Part shown: in pieces, positions 16,324 through 25,263 of the stretch
Numbering within the stretch: the stretch's first letter is position 1
Layout: every line of letters starts with the position of its first letter
Assembly: GCA_021782205.1 (NCBI GenBank)
Contig: JAJXVH010000016.1
Coordinates: forward strand, 1-42,886
Origin: a bacterium
GTDB lineage: Bacteria; Elusimicrobiota; Elusimicrobia; UBA1565; UBA9628
Direction: 5' to 3'
DNA: 42,886 bases
The notes under the pieces: model-generated
What the model was told of the DNA's origin: nothing
Seen by the model: the letters and a program-made list of their open reading frames with translations, nothing else
The model's database searches: none
Position numbers and translations under genes: made by a program

Positions 16324-16902
16324 ATGACCGTGAGTGGCATTAGATCTCCCGATTGCTCTGTGCGTGTCTGGTCGAGGCAGTGGACTCGGACGGGACGAAC
16401 CGTGAGCGCGGCGGCTGTCGTGTCGCTGGGTGTAGGCTTGCTGGTTTCGTCGCCCGCCGCCGCCCAATCCTCGGCGTCGTTGGGTCAGGTCTACACGTCG
16501 AGCGCCACGGCGGCGCATTACAAGCGTTCTATCTCTCGCCTGCTGGGCGAAGCGCCACCTGCGTCGCCGTCCGTGGTCACTCCGGTGGATGGAATCGTCG
16601 GTCCGCAGGGCCTTTCGCCCGCCGCGATTCCCGCGAAAGCGGCGTCGTCGGTCCAGGTGACCTGCCACTCGGCGCGCGGCGTCTGCCCGCCGCTCGGCTT
16701 TCATGGTCTGACCTCCAGCGGTCAAGTGATCGTCTACACGCAATCCGGCGCTCCGGTCAAAGCCTTGGCCGCCGACGCCTCCGGGGGTGCCGCGTGGGAT
16801 GAGACCGACGCGGCCGGACACCCGGTTGCCGCCGGCGTCTACTTCGCGCAGTCGACGGGCGCGGGCAAGTCGCATTGGACGCAGATCACGCTCATACGAT
16901 GA
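16324..16902 (+). CDS. Exported protein with C-terminal FlgD-Ig-like domain
   Basis: A 192-residue protein. Residues 28-48 (VSAAAVVSLGVGLLVSSPAAA) are a signal peptide behind an unusually long hydrophilic N-terminus; a GTG at 16405 (codon 28) would give a normal signal length. The C-terminal part has a two-Cys segment (VTCHSARGVCPPLGF) then GQVIVYTQSGAPVKAL and WDETDAAGHPVAAGVYFAQ, which matches the FlgD-type Ig fold found at the ends of many exported proteins. Its stop overlaps the start of the next gene (ATGA). The function is unknown; it is probably an envelope or surface protein co-made with the C39-domain protein. Confidence 0.65.
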   Translation: MTVSGIRSPDCSVRVWSRQWTRTGRTVSAAAVVSLGVGLLVSSPAAAQSSASLGQVYTSSATAAHYKRSISRLLGEAPPASPSVVTPVDGIVGPQGLSPAAIPAKAASSVQVTCHSARGVCPPLGFHGLTSSGQVIVYTQSGAPVKALAADASGGAAWDETDAAGHPVAAGVYFAQSTGAGKSHWTQITLIR

Positions 16903-18827
16903 TCCGATTGGCCGCCGCCGCCGTGCTGATGATCCTCGCGACCAGCGCCGTTCAGGCGCAGAGACTGTCCGCGCTCCCCGCGGGGACGGTGACGTCGACG
17001 GACACGGCGGGCGACGTGTACGCGGCGTGGCCCGCGACGCAACTGAACGGCGGGACGGCAGTGAACGTGGCGAAATACCCGGTGGGCGCCAGCGTTCCGC
17101 ACTGGACGCGGACGTTCTCGCTGGGCGGTCTGAGCGCGCCGGGCGGCATCGGCGCGGACGCGAGCGGTTCAGTGTACGTGTCGGCGACGGATTTTATACT
17201 GACGGCGACGGCGCTGTATGAATACGACGCGAACGGTGTGTTCGTGAGTTCGCGGGCGGGGACGTATCCGGCGTCGCAGTGGCCGCTGGCGGGTGCCGTG
17301 GCGGTGGACGCGGGGCGAGGGGCGGTGTATGCGGCGACGACGTTCTCAGACCCGGCGCGCGGCGGCGCGACGGACGTGGCGATGCAGGCCTACGACGCGG
17401 GACTGAACCTGGTCAAGACGCAGACGCTGAGCGACGCGCCCGGGGTGAGCGATGAAAGCGCCTGGGCCGCGGTGGACGCGGCGGGCGAGGTGAGCGTGGG
17501 GGTGGCGCAGTGGGGTGCCGGAGCTTCTCGCAGTCCAAGTTCGTATCAGATCGCCGTGTTTAGCTCGGGACTTGCGCAGTTGCTGTCGCGGACGGCAGCC
17601 AAACCGTTCGATCCGGCCTTTCCCGTCTACATCCGATACGTTGGCGGCAGCGGACAGACCGTGGCGGTCAGCACGTCGTTTCCTTTGGCGCTGACGGCGC
17701 GGGAATTGGATATCAGCGGAGCCCCCGTGCAAGGCTGCTTCATTCAATTCAGCGTGACTTCCGGACCCGTGGGAGCGACATTCTCGTCGGCGCTGGCGAT
17801 GACCGACGGCAACGGCATCGCATCCACGGTCATGACCGCGGGCGCGCAACCGGGGACATACACGGTGGATGCGACGGCAAGCCGGTGGATGTGCGCTGCC
17901 GATGGCTTGAGCTCCGCGGTATTCATCGAGACGGCGACGGCCGCCGCGCCGCCGCAGTTGGCGATGTCCATCTCGACGGGTGACGCGCAGATCGGGGTGG
18001 TGGGAAGCTCCGTGACGACGCCGCTGACGGCGCTCGTGCAGAGCGCGCCGGGCGCGCCTGCGGCGGACGTCGCGGTGGGCTTCGCGGTCTCGTCGGCGCC
18101 GGTCAACGCGACGGGACAGGGCGTGGTGCCGGCGAGCGCGGTGACAGGGTCCAACGGACTAGCTTCGACGGTGCTGACGCTGGGGAACGTCCCGGCGGAC
18201 TACTACGCGACGGCGACGATCCCGGGCGGGAGCTCGGTCACGTTTCATGAGTGCGCGAGTTTGCCGAATGACAACTACAGTCAATTCGACTCGCGGTGGG
18301 CAACAGATGAATACGGCATATCCACATTCACGATTCATCAACTCGGGTGCGGTTTGACGGCGTTAGCAACCCTGAACAATTATTACCGCGACCATGGCTA
18401 TCCGACAATACCCCAGACTAACCCCGAACTCTTTGACCAATACCTGGTCGCACATAATGATTTCAGACCCATAGTCGACAGACAGGGAAACATACTCCGG
18501 AGAACAATCCTTTCTTGGGACGGAGTGAACCAGTACTCGGGAGGGTTAATAAGCTATTCGGGATCTGAAACTATCGACCCGGCGACGGGGTTGACCCAAT
18601 CCAGCATCCTAGCTGACGCCGACAATTACATCATCGCCAATGAGCCGGTTGTTTTCCAAGTAAACCATATACATTCCGATGGCAAACAGAATACGCACTT
18701 TATCCTAGTCGTTGGAAAGTGCGGGAGCCGCTATATTGTATCTGACCCAGCGGGGCTGCGTCATTTGTATGATCCGAATGACCCCAATTACGGCTTTGTG
18801 GGAATTCGCATATTCGATGGGCCGTAA
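16899..18827 (+). CDS. Exported protein: propeller-like region, Ig-like domains and C39-like cysteine peptidase
   Basis: A 642-residue secreted protein with signal MIRLAAAAVLMILATSAVQA. Residues 21 to about 235 look like propeller repeats (AGDVYAAWPATQLNGG, GGIGADASGSVYVS). Two bacterial Ig-like (Big_1-type) domains follow: LTARELDISGAPVQGCFIQF with MTDGNGIASTVMTAG, and PLTALVQSAPGAPAADVAV with VTGSNGLASTVLTLG. From about residue 450 comes a peptidase C39-like domain: the Cys box HQLGCGLTALATLNNYY and the His box NTHFILVVGKCGSRYIVSDPAG. The ATG at 16899 overlaps the previous stop. Base composition drops sharply at about 18,250, exactly where the peptidase domain begins (see findings). Confidence 0.78.
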   Translation: MIRLAAAAVLMILATSAVQAQRLSALPAGTVTSTDTAGDVYAAWPATQLNGGTAVNVAKYPVGASVPHWTRTFSLGGLSAPGGIGADASGSVYVSATDFILTATALYEYDANGVFVSSRAGTYPASQWPLAGAVAVDAGRGAVYAATTFSDPARGGATDVAMQAYDAGLNLVKTQTLSDAPGVSDESAWAAVDAAGEVSVGVAQWGAGASRSPSSYQIAVFSSGLAQLLSRTAAKPFDPAFPVYIRYVGGSGQTVAVSTSFPLALTARELDISGAPVQGCFIQFSVTSGPVGATFSSALAMTDGNGIASTVMTAGAQPGTYTVDATASRWMCAADGLSSAVFIETATAAAPPQLAMSISTGDAQIGVVGSSVTTPLTALVQSAPGAPAADVAVGFAVSSAPVNATGQGVVPASAVTGSNGLASTVLTLGNVPADYYATATIPGGSSVTFHECASLPNDNYSQFDSRWATDEYGISTFTIHQLGCGLTALATLNNYYRDHGYPTIPQTNPELFDQYLVAHNDFRPIVDRQGNILRRTILSWDGVNQYSGGLISYSGSETIDPATGLTQSSILADADNYIIANEPVVFQVNHIHSDGKQNTHFILVVGKCGSRYIVSDPAGLRHLYDPNDPNYGFVGIRIFDGP

Positions 18828-18837
18828 GAGGTTTAAC

Positions 18838-19698
18838 ATGAAAACGGCATTATTTTATCTCATCATTCCGGGTATCTTCCCATCATTCGCGACAGCTTCA
18901 GGCAGAAGCTACATGGACATATCGCTAACGGATGGGCAATCTGCACAGGCGGTGTCTTTTACGGTCATGGATTCCAGCGGGCATATTACCGGACCGGTGG
19001 CGCGACAAATTCCTGGTTCTAGCTATGGGACCGAATCCATCGGAGATGACGTTGACGCAAGCGTGAATGATGCAGTTGTCGGATTCCATTTAGTCACGCC
19101 TCTCGCTGATACATACACGGTGTCTCTCCAGGCGGCAAAGAACTCATATTATCTTGTGACCGCGACTTTCGCGGATTCTGAAGGTGTACAGCAACCCGTT
19201 TCTCCGTGGTCGGGATTCCTGGTCGAGGGAACGACCGAAACCTTTAGAGTCAGCTACAACCCAACGCCCGGAAGCGCTGTGATGGTGGTCAAGGCCATAT
19301 CATTTCAGGTTCTTCGCCGAGAACTGCAAGCCGCTTTCCAGTTGGGCGACATCGGCGGCAAGAAATTCGTTGAAGAGCTTGATGGCGTTCTTGCTCAGGG
19401 CGAGAAGGCCCTGGCGCGAACGAACCACGACCACGACAAACACAGCGACGCCGGCGACAACGACGGCAAGCGCGAGGCCGTGGCGAAGCTTCGCGAATTC
19501 ATCGAGCGAGTCGAGAGCGCGGCGCGCACAAAGGACGACACCGGTAACATCCATGGCCATGACCGCAACGACGACGACCGCCGCTTCGCGACCGCGACAG
19601 CCGCGCAGAGCCTGACAGCCGACGCAGACGAGTTGATCGTGCAGTTGGGCGGCAAGCCCAATCCCGGACGGGATGATCGCGGCGGGGGGCGCCATTGA
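18838..19698 (+). CDS. Exported protein with FIMAH-like C-terminal domain
   Basis: A 286-residue protein with signal peptide MKTALFYLIIPGIFPSFATA. The N-terminal part (SYMDISLTDGQSAQAVSFTVMDSSG ... DTYTVSLQAAKNSYYLVTATF) looks like a beta-sandwich. From residue 160 a helical repeat region follows: LQAAFQLGDIGGKKFVEELD, AVAKLREFIERVE and AQSLTADADELIVQLG, the pattern of the FIMAH domain that ends many cell-surface proteins. It is interrupted by His/Asp-rich pieces (NHDHDKHSDAGDNDGK, HGHDRNDDDRR). AAGAGG precedes the ATG at 18838. It follows the C39 protein by 10 bp and its last 26 bp overlap an in-frame extension of obgE that is probably not used. Confidence 0.7.
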   Translation: MKTALFYLIIPGIFPSFATASGRSYMDISLTDGQSAQAVSFTVMDSSGHITGPVARQIPGSSYGTESIGDDVDASVNDAVVGFHLVTPLADTYTVSLQAAKNSYYLVTATFADSEGVQQPVSPWSGFLVEGTTETFRVSYNPTPGSAVMVVKAISFQVLRRELQAAFQLGDIGGKKFVEELDGVLAQGEKALARTNHDHDKHSDAGDNDGKREAVAKLREFIERVESAARTKDDTGNIHGHDRNDDDRRFATATAAQSLTADADELIVQLGGKPNPGRDDRGGGRH

Positions 19699-19744
19699 GC
19701 GAAACGATCACGGCGACGCTACGGCTCAAGAGGCTTCTTTTCCC

Positions 19745-21070
19745 ATGAACTTCATCGACAAGGTCCGCGTGTACGCGGCCGCCGGCAACGGCGGCGACGG
19801 CTCCCTGTCGTTTCGGCGCCTGAAGTTCCTGGAGTTCGGCGGCCCCAACGGCGGCGACGGCGGCAAGGGCGGCGACGTGTGGCTGGAGGCCGCCGCGCGG
19901 CTGACCACATTGATGGACCTGCATTTCCGCCCGCACGTGGAGGCGCCGCGCGGCGGCCACGGCAAGGGCTCCAACAAGACCGGAGACTCCGGCGCGGACC
20001 TGGTGGTCAAGGTTCCCGTGGGCACCGTCGTCTACCGCGACGGCGCGCTGGTCGCCGACCTGTTCAAGGACGGCCAGCGCTGGCGCGCCGCCGAGGGCGG
20101 GCGCGGCGGGCGCGGCAACAACTCCTTCAAGACGCACGCCAACGTGGCCCCGCGCCTGGCCGAGAAGGGCGCGCCGGGAGAGAGGGCGACGCTGGACCTG
20201 GAGCTCAAGCTGCTGGCCGACGTGGGGCTGGTGGGATTTCCGAACGCGGGCAAGTCCAGCTTCCTGGCGCGCGTCTCCTCGGCCAAGCCGAAGATCGCGG
20301 CCTATCCGTTCACCACCTTGTCGCCGAACCTGGGCGTGGCCTGGCACAAGAACGTGAGCTTCGTCGTCGCGGACATCCCCGGCCTCATCGAAGGCGCGTC
20401 CCAAGGCAAGGGCCTGGGCGTGCAGTTCCTGCGCCACGTGGAGCGCACGCGCGTGCTGGTGCACCTGGTCGACCCGGCCGGCTACATGGGCGAAGAGCCG
20501 CTGGCCGGCGTGAAGACGATCGAGCGGGAGCTCAAGGGCTTCGGCGGCCGCCTGGCCGACAAGCCGAAAATTCTCGTCGTCAACAAGATGGATCAGCCCG
20601 AGGGCGAGGCGGTCTTCAAGGCGTTCAAGAAAAAGTACCGCGACCGCGTGCTGGCGGCGTCGGTGGCCACGGGCGAGGGTCTGGACGCCGTTCTCGACCG
20701 CGTCATCCAGGAGCTGGCCAAGCACGACGGCCCGGAGCTTTTCGAGGCGCGCGCGCCGGCAGAGGCGCTGCACAAAGTCGAGCAGGGCTTTACCGTGCAC
20801 AATCTGGGCGGCGGCGTCTTCCAACTGCGCGGCCGCTTCGTGGAGCGCGCCAGCGCCATGCTCGACACCGCCCTTCCGGAGGCGGTCTCGCGCTACCAGC
20901 ATACGCTCAAGCGCATCGGCGTGGACCGCGCGCTCAAGAAGGCCGGCGTGCGCAACGGCGACCGCGTGCGCTGCGGCGGCTTCGAGTTCGACTGGTCGGA
21001 CGCGCCCCTGCGCAAGCTGCCGGTCAAGAAGGGCGACAAGCGCACGCGCATCGGAGTGGGCAAGAAGTGA
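19745..21070 (+). CDS. obgE: GTPase Obg (ribosome assembly / stress)
   Basis: A 441-residue GTPase that binds the 50S subunit. The Gly-rich Obg fold covers residues 1-158 (MNFIDKVRVYAAAGNGGDG, NGGDGGKGGDVW, PVGTVVYRDG). G motifs: G1 GFPNAGKSSF (about 163), G3 DIPGLIEGAS (about 209), G4 NKMD (about 279). A C-terminal OCT domain (about 330-441) is present and ends in a basic GDKRTRIGVGKK tail. The ATG at 19745 is the conserved family start; the longer frame from 19673 overlaps the preceding gene. Its stop overlaps the GTG start of hpnC. Confidence 0.96.
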   Translation: MNFIDKVRVYAAAGNGGDGSLSFRRLKFLEFGGPNGGDGGKGGDVWLEAAARLTTLMDLHFRPHVEAPRGGHGKGSNKTGDSGADLVVKVPVGTVVYRDGALVADLFKDGQRWRAAEGGRGGRGNNSFKTHANVAPRLAEKGAPGERATLDLELKLLADVGLVGFPNAGKSSFLARVSSAKPKIAAYPFTTLSPNLGVAWHKNVSFVVADIPGLIEGASQGKGLGVQFLRHVERTRVLVHLVDPAGYMGEEPLAGVKTIERELKGFGGRLADKPKILVVNKMDQPEGEAVFKAFKKKYRDRVLAASVATGEGLDAVLDRVIQELAKHDGPELFEARAPAEALHKVEQGFTVHNLGGGVFQLRGRFVERASAMLDTALPEAVSRYQHTLKRIGVDRALKKAGVRNGDRVRCGGFEFDWSDAPLRKLPVKKGDKRTRIGVGKK

Positions 21071-21954
21071 GCGCGACGCTCAAGGAATACGAGGCGCGCC
21101 TGCTGGACGCCGCGGACGTGGACGGGGCCTACCGTTTCTGCCAGGACCTCGCCCGCCGCCATTACGAGAATTTTCCCGTCGCCTCCGGCCTGATGCCCCG
21201 GCGCCTGCGCCGGCACGTCGCGGCGCTGTATGCCTTCGCGCGCATCGCCGACGATTTTTCAGATGAGCCGGAGTATGAAGGAGTGCGCCGGGGGCGTCTG
21301 CTGGATTGGCGGCGGCAGCTCAACGAGATCGGCTCCAAGCCGCCGTCGCATCCGGTGTTTCTCGCGCTGGGCGCGACGCTGCGGGAACTGGACCTGCCCA
21401 AGCAGCCCTTCGACGATCTGCTCTCCGCGTTCCTTCAAGACACCGAAAAATCCCGCTACGCGACCTTCGACGAGGTGCTGGACTACTGTCGGCGCTCCGC
21501 CAACCCCGTGGGCCGGATCGTGCTGATGATCCACGGCTACCGCGACGAGGAGCGTTTCCGCTACTCGGACGCGATCTGCACCGCGCTGCAGCTGGCCAAT
21601 TTCTGGCAGGACGTGTCCGTGGACCTGAAGAAGGACCGCGTCTACATTCCGGAAGAGGACTTCAAGGCGCACGGCTACTCCGAGGCGGACCTGCGCATGG
21701 GCGTGTGCAACGAGCGCTTTAAAAATCTGATGAAGTTCGAAGTCGCCCGCGCGCGCGCGTTGTTCGACCAGGGGCGCCCCCTGCCGTCGAAGCTGGGCTG
21801 GCCGCTGTCGCTGGAGATACGCCTGACGTGGCTGGGCGGACGGCAGATCCTCAAGCTGATCTGCCGCCAGGACTTCGACGTGCTCCGCGCGCGCCCGGCG
21901 CTCAAGAAGTGCGACTGGATTCCGCTGGCCGCCCGCGCGCTCGTCGGGGCATGA
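21067..21954 (+). CDS. hpnC: Hydroxysqualene synthase HpnC
   Basis: A 295-residue squalene/phytoene synthase family member. In the bacterial three-enzyme route, HpnC turns presqualene diphosphate into hydroxysqualene. Marks are HYENFPVASGLMPRRLRRHVAALYAFARIADDFSDEPE near the N-terminus, carrying the first Asp-rich motif, and QLANFWQDVSVDLKKDRVYIP, carrying the second. The GTG start overlaps the obgE stop, and GGGCAAGAAG upstream is a weak ribosome site, so coupling to obgE is likely. It lies directly ahead of hpnD and hpnE, which distinguishes it from phytoene synthase. Confidence 0.9.
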   Translation: MSATLKEYEARLLDAADVDGAYRFCQDLARRHYENFPVASGLMPRRLRRHVAALYAFARIADDFSDEPEYEGVRRGRLLDWRRQLNEIGSKPPSHPVFLALGATLRELDLPKQPFDDLLSAFLQDTEKSRYATFDEVLDYCRRSANPVGRIVLMIHGYRDEERFRYSDAICTALQLANFWQDVSVDLKKDRVYIPEEDFKAHGYSEADLRMGVCNERFKNLMKFEVARARALFDQGRPLPSKLGWPLSLEIRLTWLGGRQILKLICRQDFDVLRARPALKKCDWIPLAARALVGA

Positions 21955-22787
21955 GCGGGGCGGAGCGCCAGTCGAGCTTCTTTCTCGGCTTCCTGCTTCT
22001 GCCGCGCGCCAAGCGTGAGGCGCTGGCGGCGATCTACGCCTACTGCCGCCTCATCGACGACATCGTGGACTCCGGCGCGCTGTCCAAGGACGAGGCGCGG
22101 CGCATGCTGGACTTCTGGCGCGCCGAGATCGGCCGCCTTTTCGACGGGCGCCCCACGCATTCCATTTCCGCGGCGCTGGTCCGCCCCATCGCGGACTACA
22201 AAATCCCGCGCGAGCCTTTCGACGAGATGATCCGCGGCTGCGCGCTGGATCTGGAAAAAACGCGCTACGAAAATATCGCAGAGCTGGAGAGCTACATGCG
22301 CGGCGTGGCGTCCTCGGTGGGCGTCCTATGCGTGCACGTGTTCGGCTGGGAGTTCACGCCGCGCGAGCAAATGGGGGAGTTCGCGCTGAACTTCGGCTAC
22401 GCCTTCCAGTTGACCAACATCATCCGCGACGTGGGCGCCGACCTGGAATTGGGTCGGGTCTACCTGCCGCGAGAGGACATGCGTGACGCGGGTTATTCGG
22501 AGGAGCGCCTGCTCCTGCGCGAGCACGGCCCCGCCTTCGACCGGCTCATGGAGGGCCAATACCGCCGCGCGAAGGCCTACTACGCGCGCGCGCGCAACCG
22601 GGTGGATTTCCGCGACCGCCCGGCCCTTCTGCCCGCGGAGGTGATGGCCCACGTCTACGAGGGCCTGCTCGAACGGATCCGCGCGGATCAATTCCGCGTA
22701 CTGCACCGCAAGACGCGCCTCTCCTCGGGCCGCAAGCTGGTCCTGGCCCTGCGCGCCTGGCTCTACTGCCATGGGCTCGGCCACTGA
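21951..22787 (+). CDS. hpnD: Presqualene diphosphate synthase HpnD
   Basis: A 278-residue enzyme that condenses two farnesyl diphosphates into presqualene diphosphate. Motifs are FLLLPRAKREALAAIYAYCRLIDDIVDS (first Asp-rich site), YMRGVASSVGVLCVHVFG and QLTNIIRDVGADLELGRVYLP (second site). It starts in an ATGA overlap with hpnC and overlaps hpnE by 17 nt. It acts before HpnC in the pathway although its gene is second. Confidence 0.92.
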   Translation: MSGAERQSSFFLGFLLLPRAKREALAAIYAYCRLIDDIVDSGALSKDEARRMLDFWRAEIGRLFDGRPTHSISAALVRPIADYKIPREPFDEMIRGCALDLEKTRYENIAELESYMRGVASSVGVLCVHVFGWEFTPREQMGEFALNFGYAFQLTNIIRDVGADLELGRVYLPREDMRDAGYSEERLLLREHGPAFDRLMEGQYRRAKAYYARARNRVDFRDRPALLPAEVMAHVYEGLLERIRADQFRVLHRKTRLSSGRKLVLALRAWLYCHGLGH

Positions 22788-24117
22788 GCGCGCCGACGTC
22801 CTGATCCTGGGCGGAGGCTTCGCGGGACTTTCTTGCGCCGTGCGCCTGGCGCAGGAAGGCCGCCGCGTGACCGTGCTGGAGAAGTCCCCGCGCGCCGGCG
22901 GGCGCGCGCGTTCCTGGCGGGAGCCCGCGTCGGGCCTGGAGGTCGACAACGGCCAGCACCTGTTCATGGGCTGTTATCGCGCCACGCGCCGGTTCCTGCA
23001 AGCGATCGGCACCGAGGACCGCCTGGAGATCTATCCCGAGGTCGTCGTCGACTACGCGCAGCCCGGCGGGCGGCGCGACCGCCTTTCCTGCCCGTCGTGG
23101 CTGCCCGCGCCCCTGCACCTGGCGGCGGGCTTGGCGGGCCTGCGCGGCGTGAGCTGGCGCGAGAAAGCGGCCTTGCTCGCCTTCGACCAGGCGCTGAAGG
23201 CGCTCAAGCGCGGACCCGTCCCCGACGGCGTCGAGCGCCAGACGGTGCGCCAATGGCTGACCGGGCTGGGACTGTCACGCAATTTCCAGACGCGCTTCTT
23301 TGATCCCGCCGCGATCGGCATCTTGAACGACTCTCCCGAGGTCGCCTCCGCCGCCGGCTTCGTGCAGGCCCTGCGCGTGATGTTCTTCACGGGCCGGGAG
23401 TCCTCGCGCTTCGGCCTGGCGCGCACGGGATTGTCGGAGCTTTACGTGGACGCGGCGCGGGCTTTCGTGGAAAAGCACGGCGGCCGCGTGGTTTCCGGGG
23501 CGAAGGCCGCCGAACTGATTGAAGAAAGCGGGCGCGTGCGCGGCGCGGTCACGGACCTGGGCGCGCGTTATGAAGCCGAGCACGTCGTTTCGGCGCTGCC
23601 GCCGTGGGATTTGAAAAAAATGTCTCTGCCCGCGGCCCTGCGCGGCCCGTGGGAGGAGTTATTGCCCGCGCCGATCGTCGGAGCCACGCTGAAGCTCGAC
23701 CGCCCAGTGCTGTCGGAGCGCTTCGTCGGCCTGCTGGGCACCGAGACGCACTGGGCGTTCAATAAGACCCGCATCCACGGCCTGAACGAAAGCGGCCAGA
23801 CGTTGTCCGTCGTCATCTCCGGCGCGCACGCGGCCGTCGCCTGGTCCCCGGAAAAAATACTGGAGACCGCTTCGCGCGACCTGGCGGCCTGCCTGCCGGA
23901 GTTCGCCCACGCGAAGGTTCTGGCCGCGAAAGTGGTCAAGGAACCCTTCGCCACGCTCTCGCCGGTCCCCGGGGCCGAGGCCCGGCGCCCGGAGCCGGGC
24001 ACAGGCATGCCCGGCTTTCTGTTTTGCGGCGACTGGACGCGCACGGGACTTCCCGCGACCATCGAAAGCGCCTGCGTGTCCGGCGAGGCGGCCGCGGAAA
24101 ATATTCTCCGCGGGTGA
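22771..24117 (+). CDS. hpnE: Hydroxysqualene dehydroxylase HpnE
   Basis: A 448-residue FAD-dependent amine-oxidase-family enzyme that reduces hydroxysqualene to squalene. The dinucleotide-binding site is DVLILGGGFAGLSCAVRLA, followed by EKSPRAGGRARSW and the DNGQHLFMGCYRATRRFL segment typical of HpnE. The C-terminal FAD motif is in FLFCGDWTRTGLPATIESACVSGEAAA. It completes squalene synthesis; no squalene-hopene cyclase is in this window, so hopanoids or another squalene product cannot be assigned from here. Confidence 0.92.
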   Translation: MGSATERADVLILGGGFAGLSCAVRLAQEGRRVTVLEKSPRAGGRARSWREPASGLEVDNGQHLFMGCYRATRRFLQAIGTEDRLEIYPEVVVDYAQPGGRRDRLSCPSWLPAPLHLAAGLAGLRGVSWREKAALLAFDQALKALKRGPVPDGVERQTVRQWLTGLGLSRNFQTRFFDPAAIGILNDSPEVASAAGFVQALRVMFFTGRESSRFGLARTGLSELYVDAARAFVEKHGGRVVSGAKAAELIEESGRVRGAVTDLGARYEAEHVVSALPPWDLKKMSLPAALRGPWEELLPAPIVGATLKLDRPVLSERFVGLLGTETHWAFNKTRIHGLNESGQTLSVVISGAHAAVAWSPEKILETASRDLAACLPEFAHAKVLAAKVVKEPFATLSPVPGAEARRPEPGTGMPGFLFCGDWTRTGLPATIESACVSGEAAAENILRG

Positions 24118-24123
24118 CCCGCG
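24109..24123 (+). terminator. GC hairpin at the end of hpnE
   Basis: CGCGGG (24109-24114) and CCCGCG (24118-24123) flank the hpnE stop codon TGA. There is no T run behind it, so it is at best a weak or Rho-assisted terminator, or an mRNA-stabilising end. Confidence 0.35.
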
Positions 24124-24162
24124 CGGCTGGGGCTACGTCAAATCATGAAGCTAGAATCCAGC

Positions 24163-24618
24163 TCACTCTAATCGACACAAAGCCGCAAGATGCTTTCGAA
24201 CATCCGTGACCCCGATTTCTTTCGTTGCGGGAGACGACCACGCATCGACGTCCATCGGCGCGGAATCTTTATTGTTCGAGGTGTCGACGTGCCCCAAGTT
24301 TAGATCCAGACCCTGCTTTTGCTTGCGCAGGCCGATCACGAGCAGGCCGTCGTATGGCTTCATCGCTGCACGCATAGCATCGTAATCCATCGAGTTCTTC
24401 GCGATGTCCGTGATCGGTATGGCATTGCCGTTCTTTCCAATGACGAAGACCGCCGCGTCCCCCTCCGGCCCGTCCTTCAGTCCGATCTTCCCCGACCATA
24501 GATCCTTCGGTTCTCCTCCCGTCGCGGTCCGTTGCTTGACGGCGCAGGCATAAGTCGAAGCAGAACTGACTACGGGAAGCACGACCAGAGTGATGACTGC
24601 GATGATCATTCGAAGCAT
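24163..24618 (-). CDS. Small secreted protein of unknown function
   Basis: A 151-residue protein. The signal peptide is [21 protein letters not shown], ending near residue 21; two further Cys residues (YACAV, LAALCRL) could form a disulfide. The mature part contains [22 protein letters not shown] and [22 protein letters not shown], suggesting a beta-rich fold, but I do not recognise a family. The ATG at 24618 has GAGGAG 6-7 nt upstream. It is divergent from dcd across an AT-rich 81-bp gap and is isolated on its strand. Confidence 0.7.
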   Translation of the reverse strand: MLRMIIAVITLVVLPVVSSASTYACAVKQRTATGGEPKDLWSGKIGLKDGPEGDAAVFVIGKNGNAIPITDIAKNSMDYDAMRAAMKPYDGLLVIGLRKQKQGLDLNLGHVDTSNNKDSAPMDVDAWSSPATKEIGVTDVRKHLAALCRLE

Positions 24619-24666
24619 GGATACTCCTCTGATGCGGGAATCCATTCTATAACAATCCAGAATAGC

Positions 24667-24672
24667 TATAAT
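24667..24672 (+). promoter_or_regulatory. Likely -10 box of dcd
   Basis: A perfect TATAAT at 24667-24672 lies 27 nt before the dcd start. The matching -35 region (around 24643-24649) is weak, so the promoter may need an activator or be modest. Confidence 0.45.
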
Positions 24673-24699
24673 CGCGAAATACTCGACGGGGGAGCGACG

Positions 24700-25263
24700 A
24701 TGATCAAGTCCGACAAATGGATTCGCGAGATGTCCAAGACGCACCAGATGATCGAGCCGTTCGTCGAGCGCCAGGACGGCAGGGGCAAGATTTCCTTCGG
24801 CCTGTCGTCCTACGGCTACGACATGCGCGTGGCCGACGAGTACAAGGTGTTCACGAACGTGCACGGCACGCTCGTCGATCCCAAGAAATTCGACGAGAAG
24901 GCGTTCGTCGACATCCGGGCTGCGGAGTGCGTGGTGCCGCCTAATTCGTTCGCGCTGGCGCGCTCTTTGGAGCGCTTCAAGATTCCGCGCGAGGTGCTGG
25001 CGGTGTGCCTGGGCAAGTCCACGTACGCGCGCTGCGGCATCATCATCAACGTCACGCCTTTGGAGCCCGGCTGGGAGGGCTACCTGACCATCGAGATTTC
25101 CAATACCACGCCGCTGCCGGCCAAGATCTACTCCAACGAGGGTATCGCCCAGCTCCTGTTCTTCGGCGGCGACCAGGTCTGCGAGACCTCTTATTCGGAC
25201 CGCGCGGGCAAGTACATGGACCAGATCGGCGTGGTCCTGCCGCGCATACTCGCCGCGAAATGA
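24700..25263 (+). CDS. dcd: dCTP deaminase
   Basis: A 187-residue enzyme that deaminates dCTP to dUTP, which dUTPase (3269-3694) then converts to dUMP. Marks are [31 protein letters not shown] with the nucleotide-binding Ser/Arg, and [17 protein letters not shown] with the catalytic Glu. The ATG at 24700 has GGGGGA upstream. I cannot tell from sequence whether it is monofunctional or bifunctional. Its stop overlaps the next gene in an ATGA arrangement. Confidence 0.95.
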   Translation: MIKSDKWIREMSKTHQMIEPFVERQDGRGKISFGLSSYGYDMRVADEYKVFTNVHGTLVDPKKFDEKAFVDIRAAECVVPPNSFALARSLERFKIPREVLAVCLGKSTYARCGIIINVTPLEPGWEGYLTIEISNTTPLPAKIYSNEGIAQLLFFGGDQVCETSYSDRAGKYMDQIGVVLPRILAAK

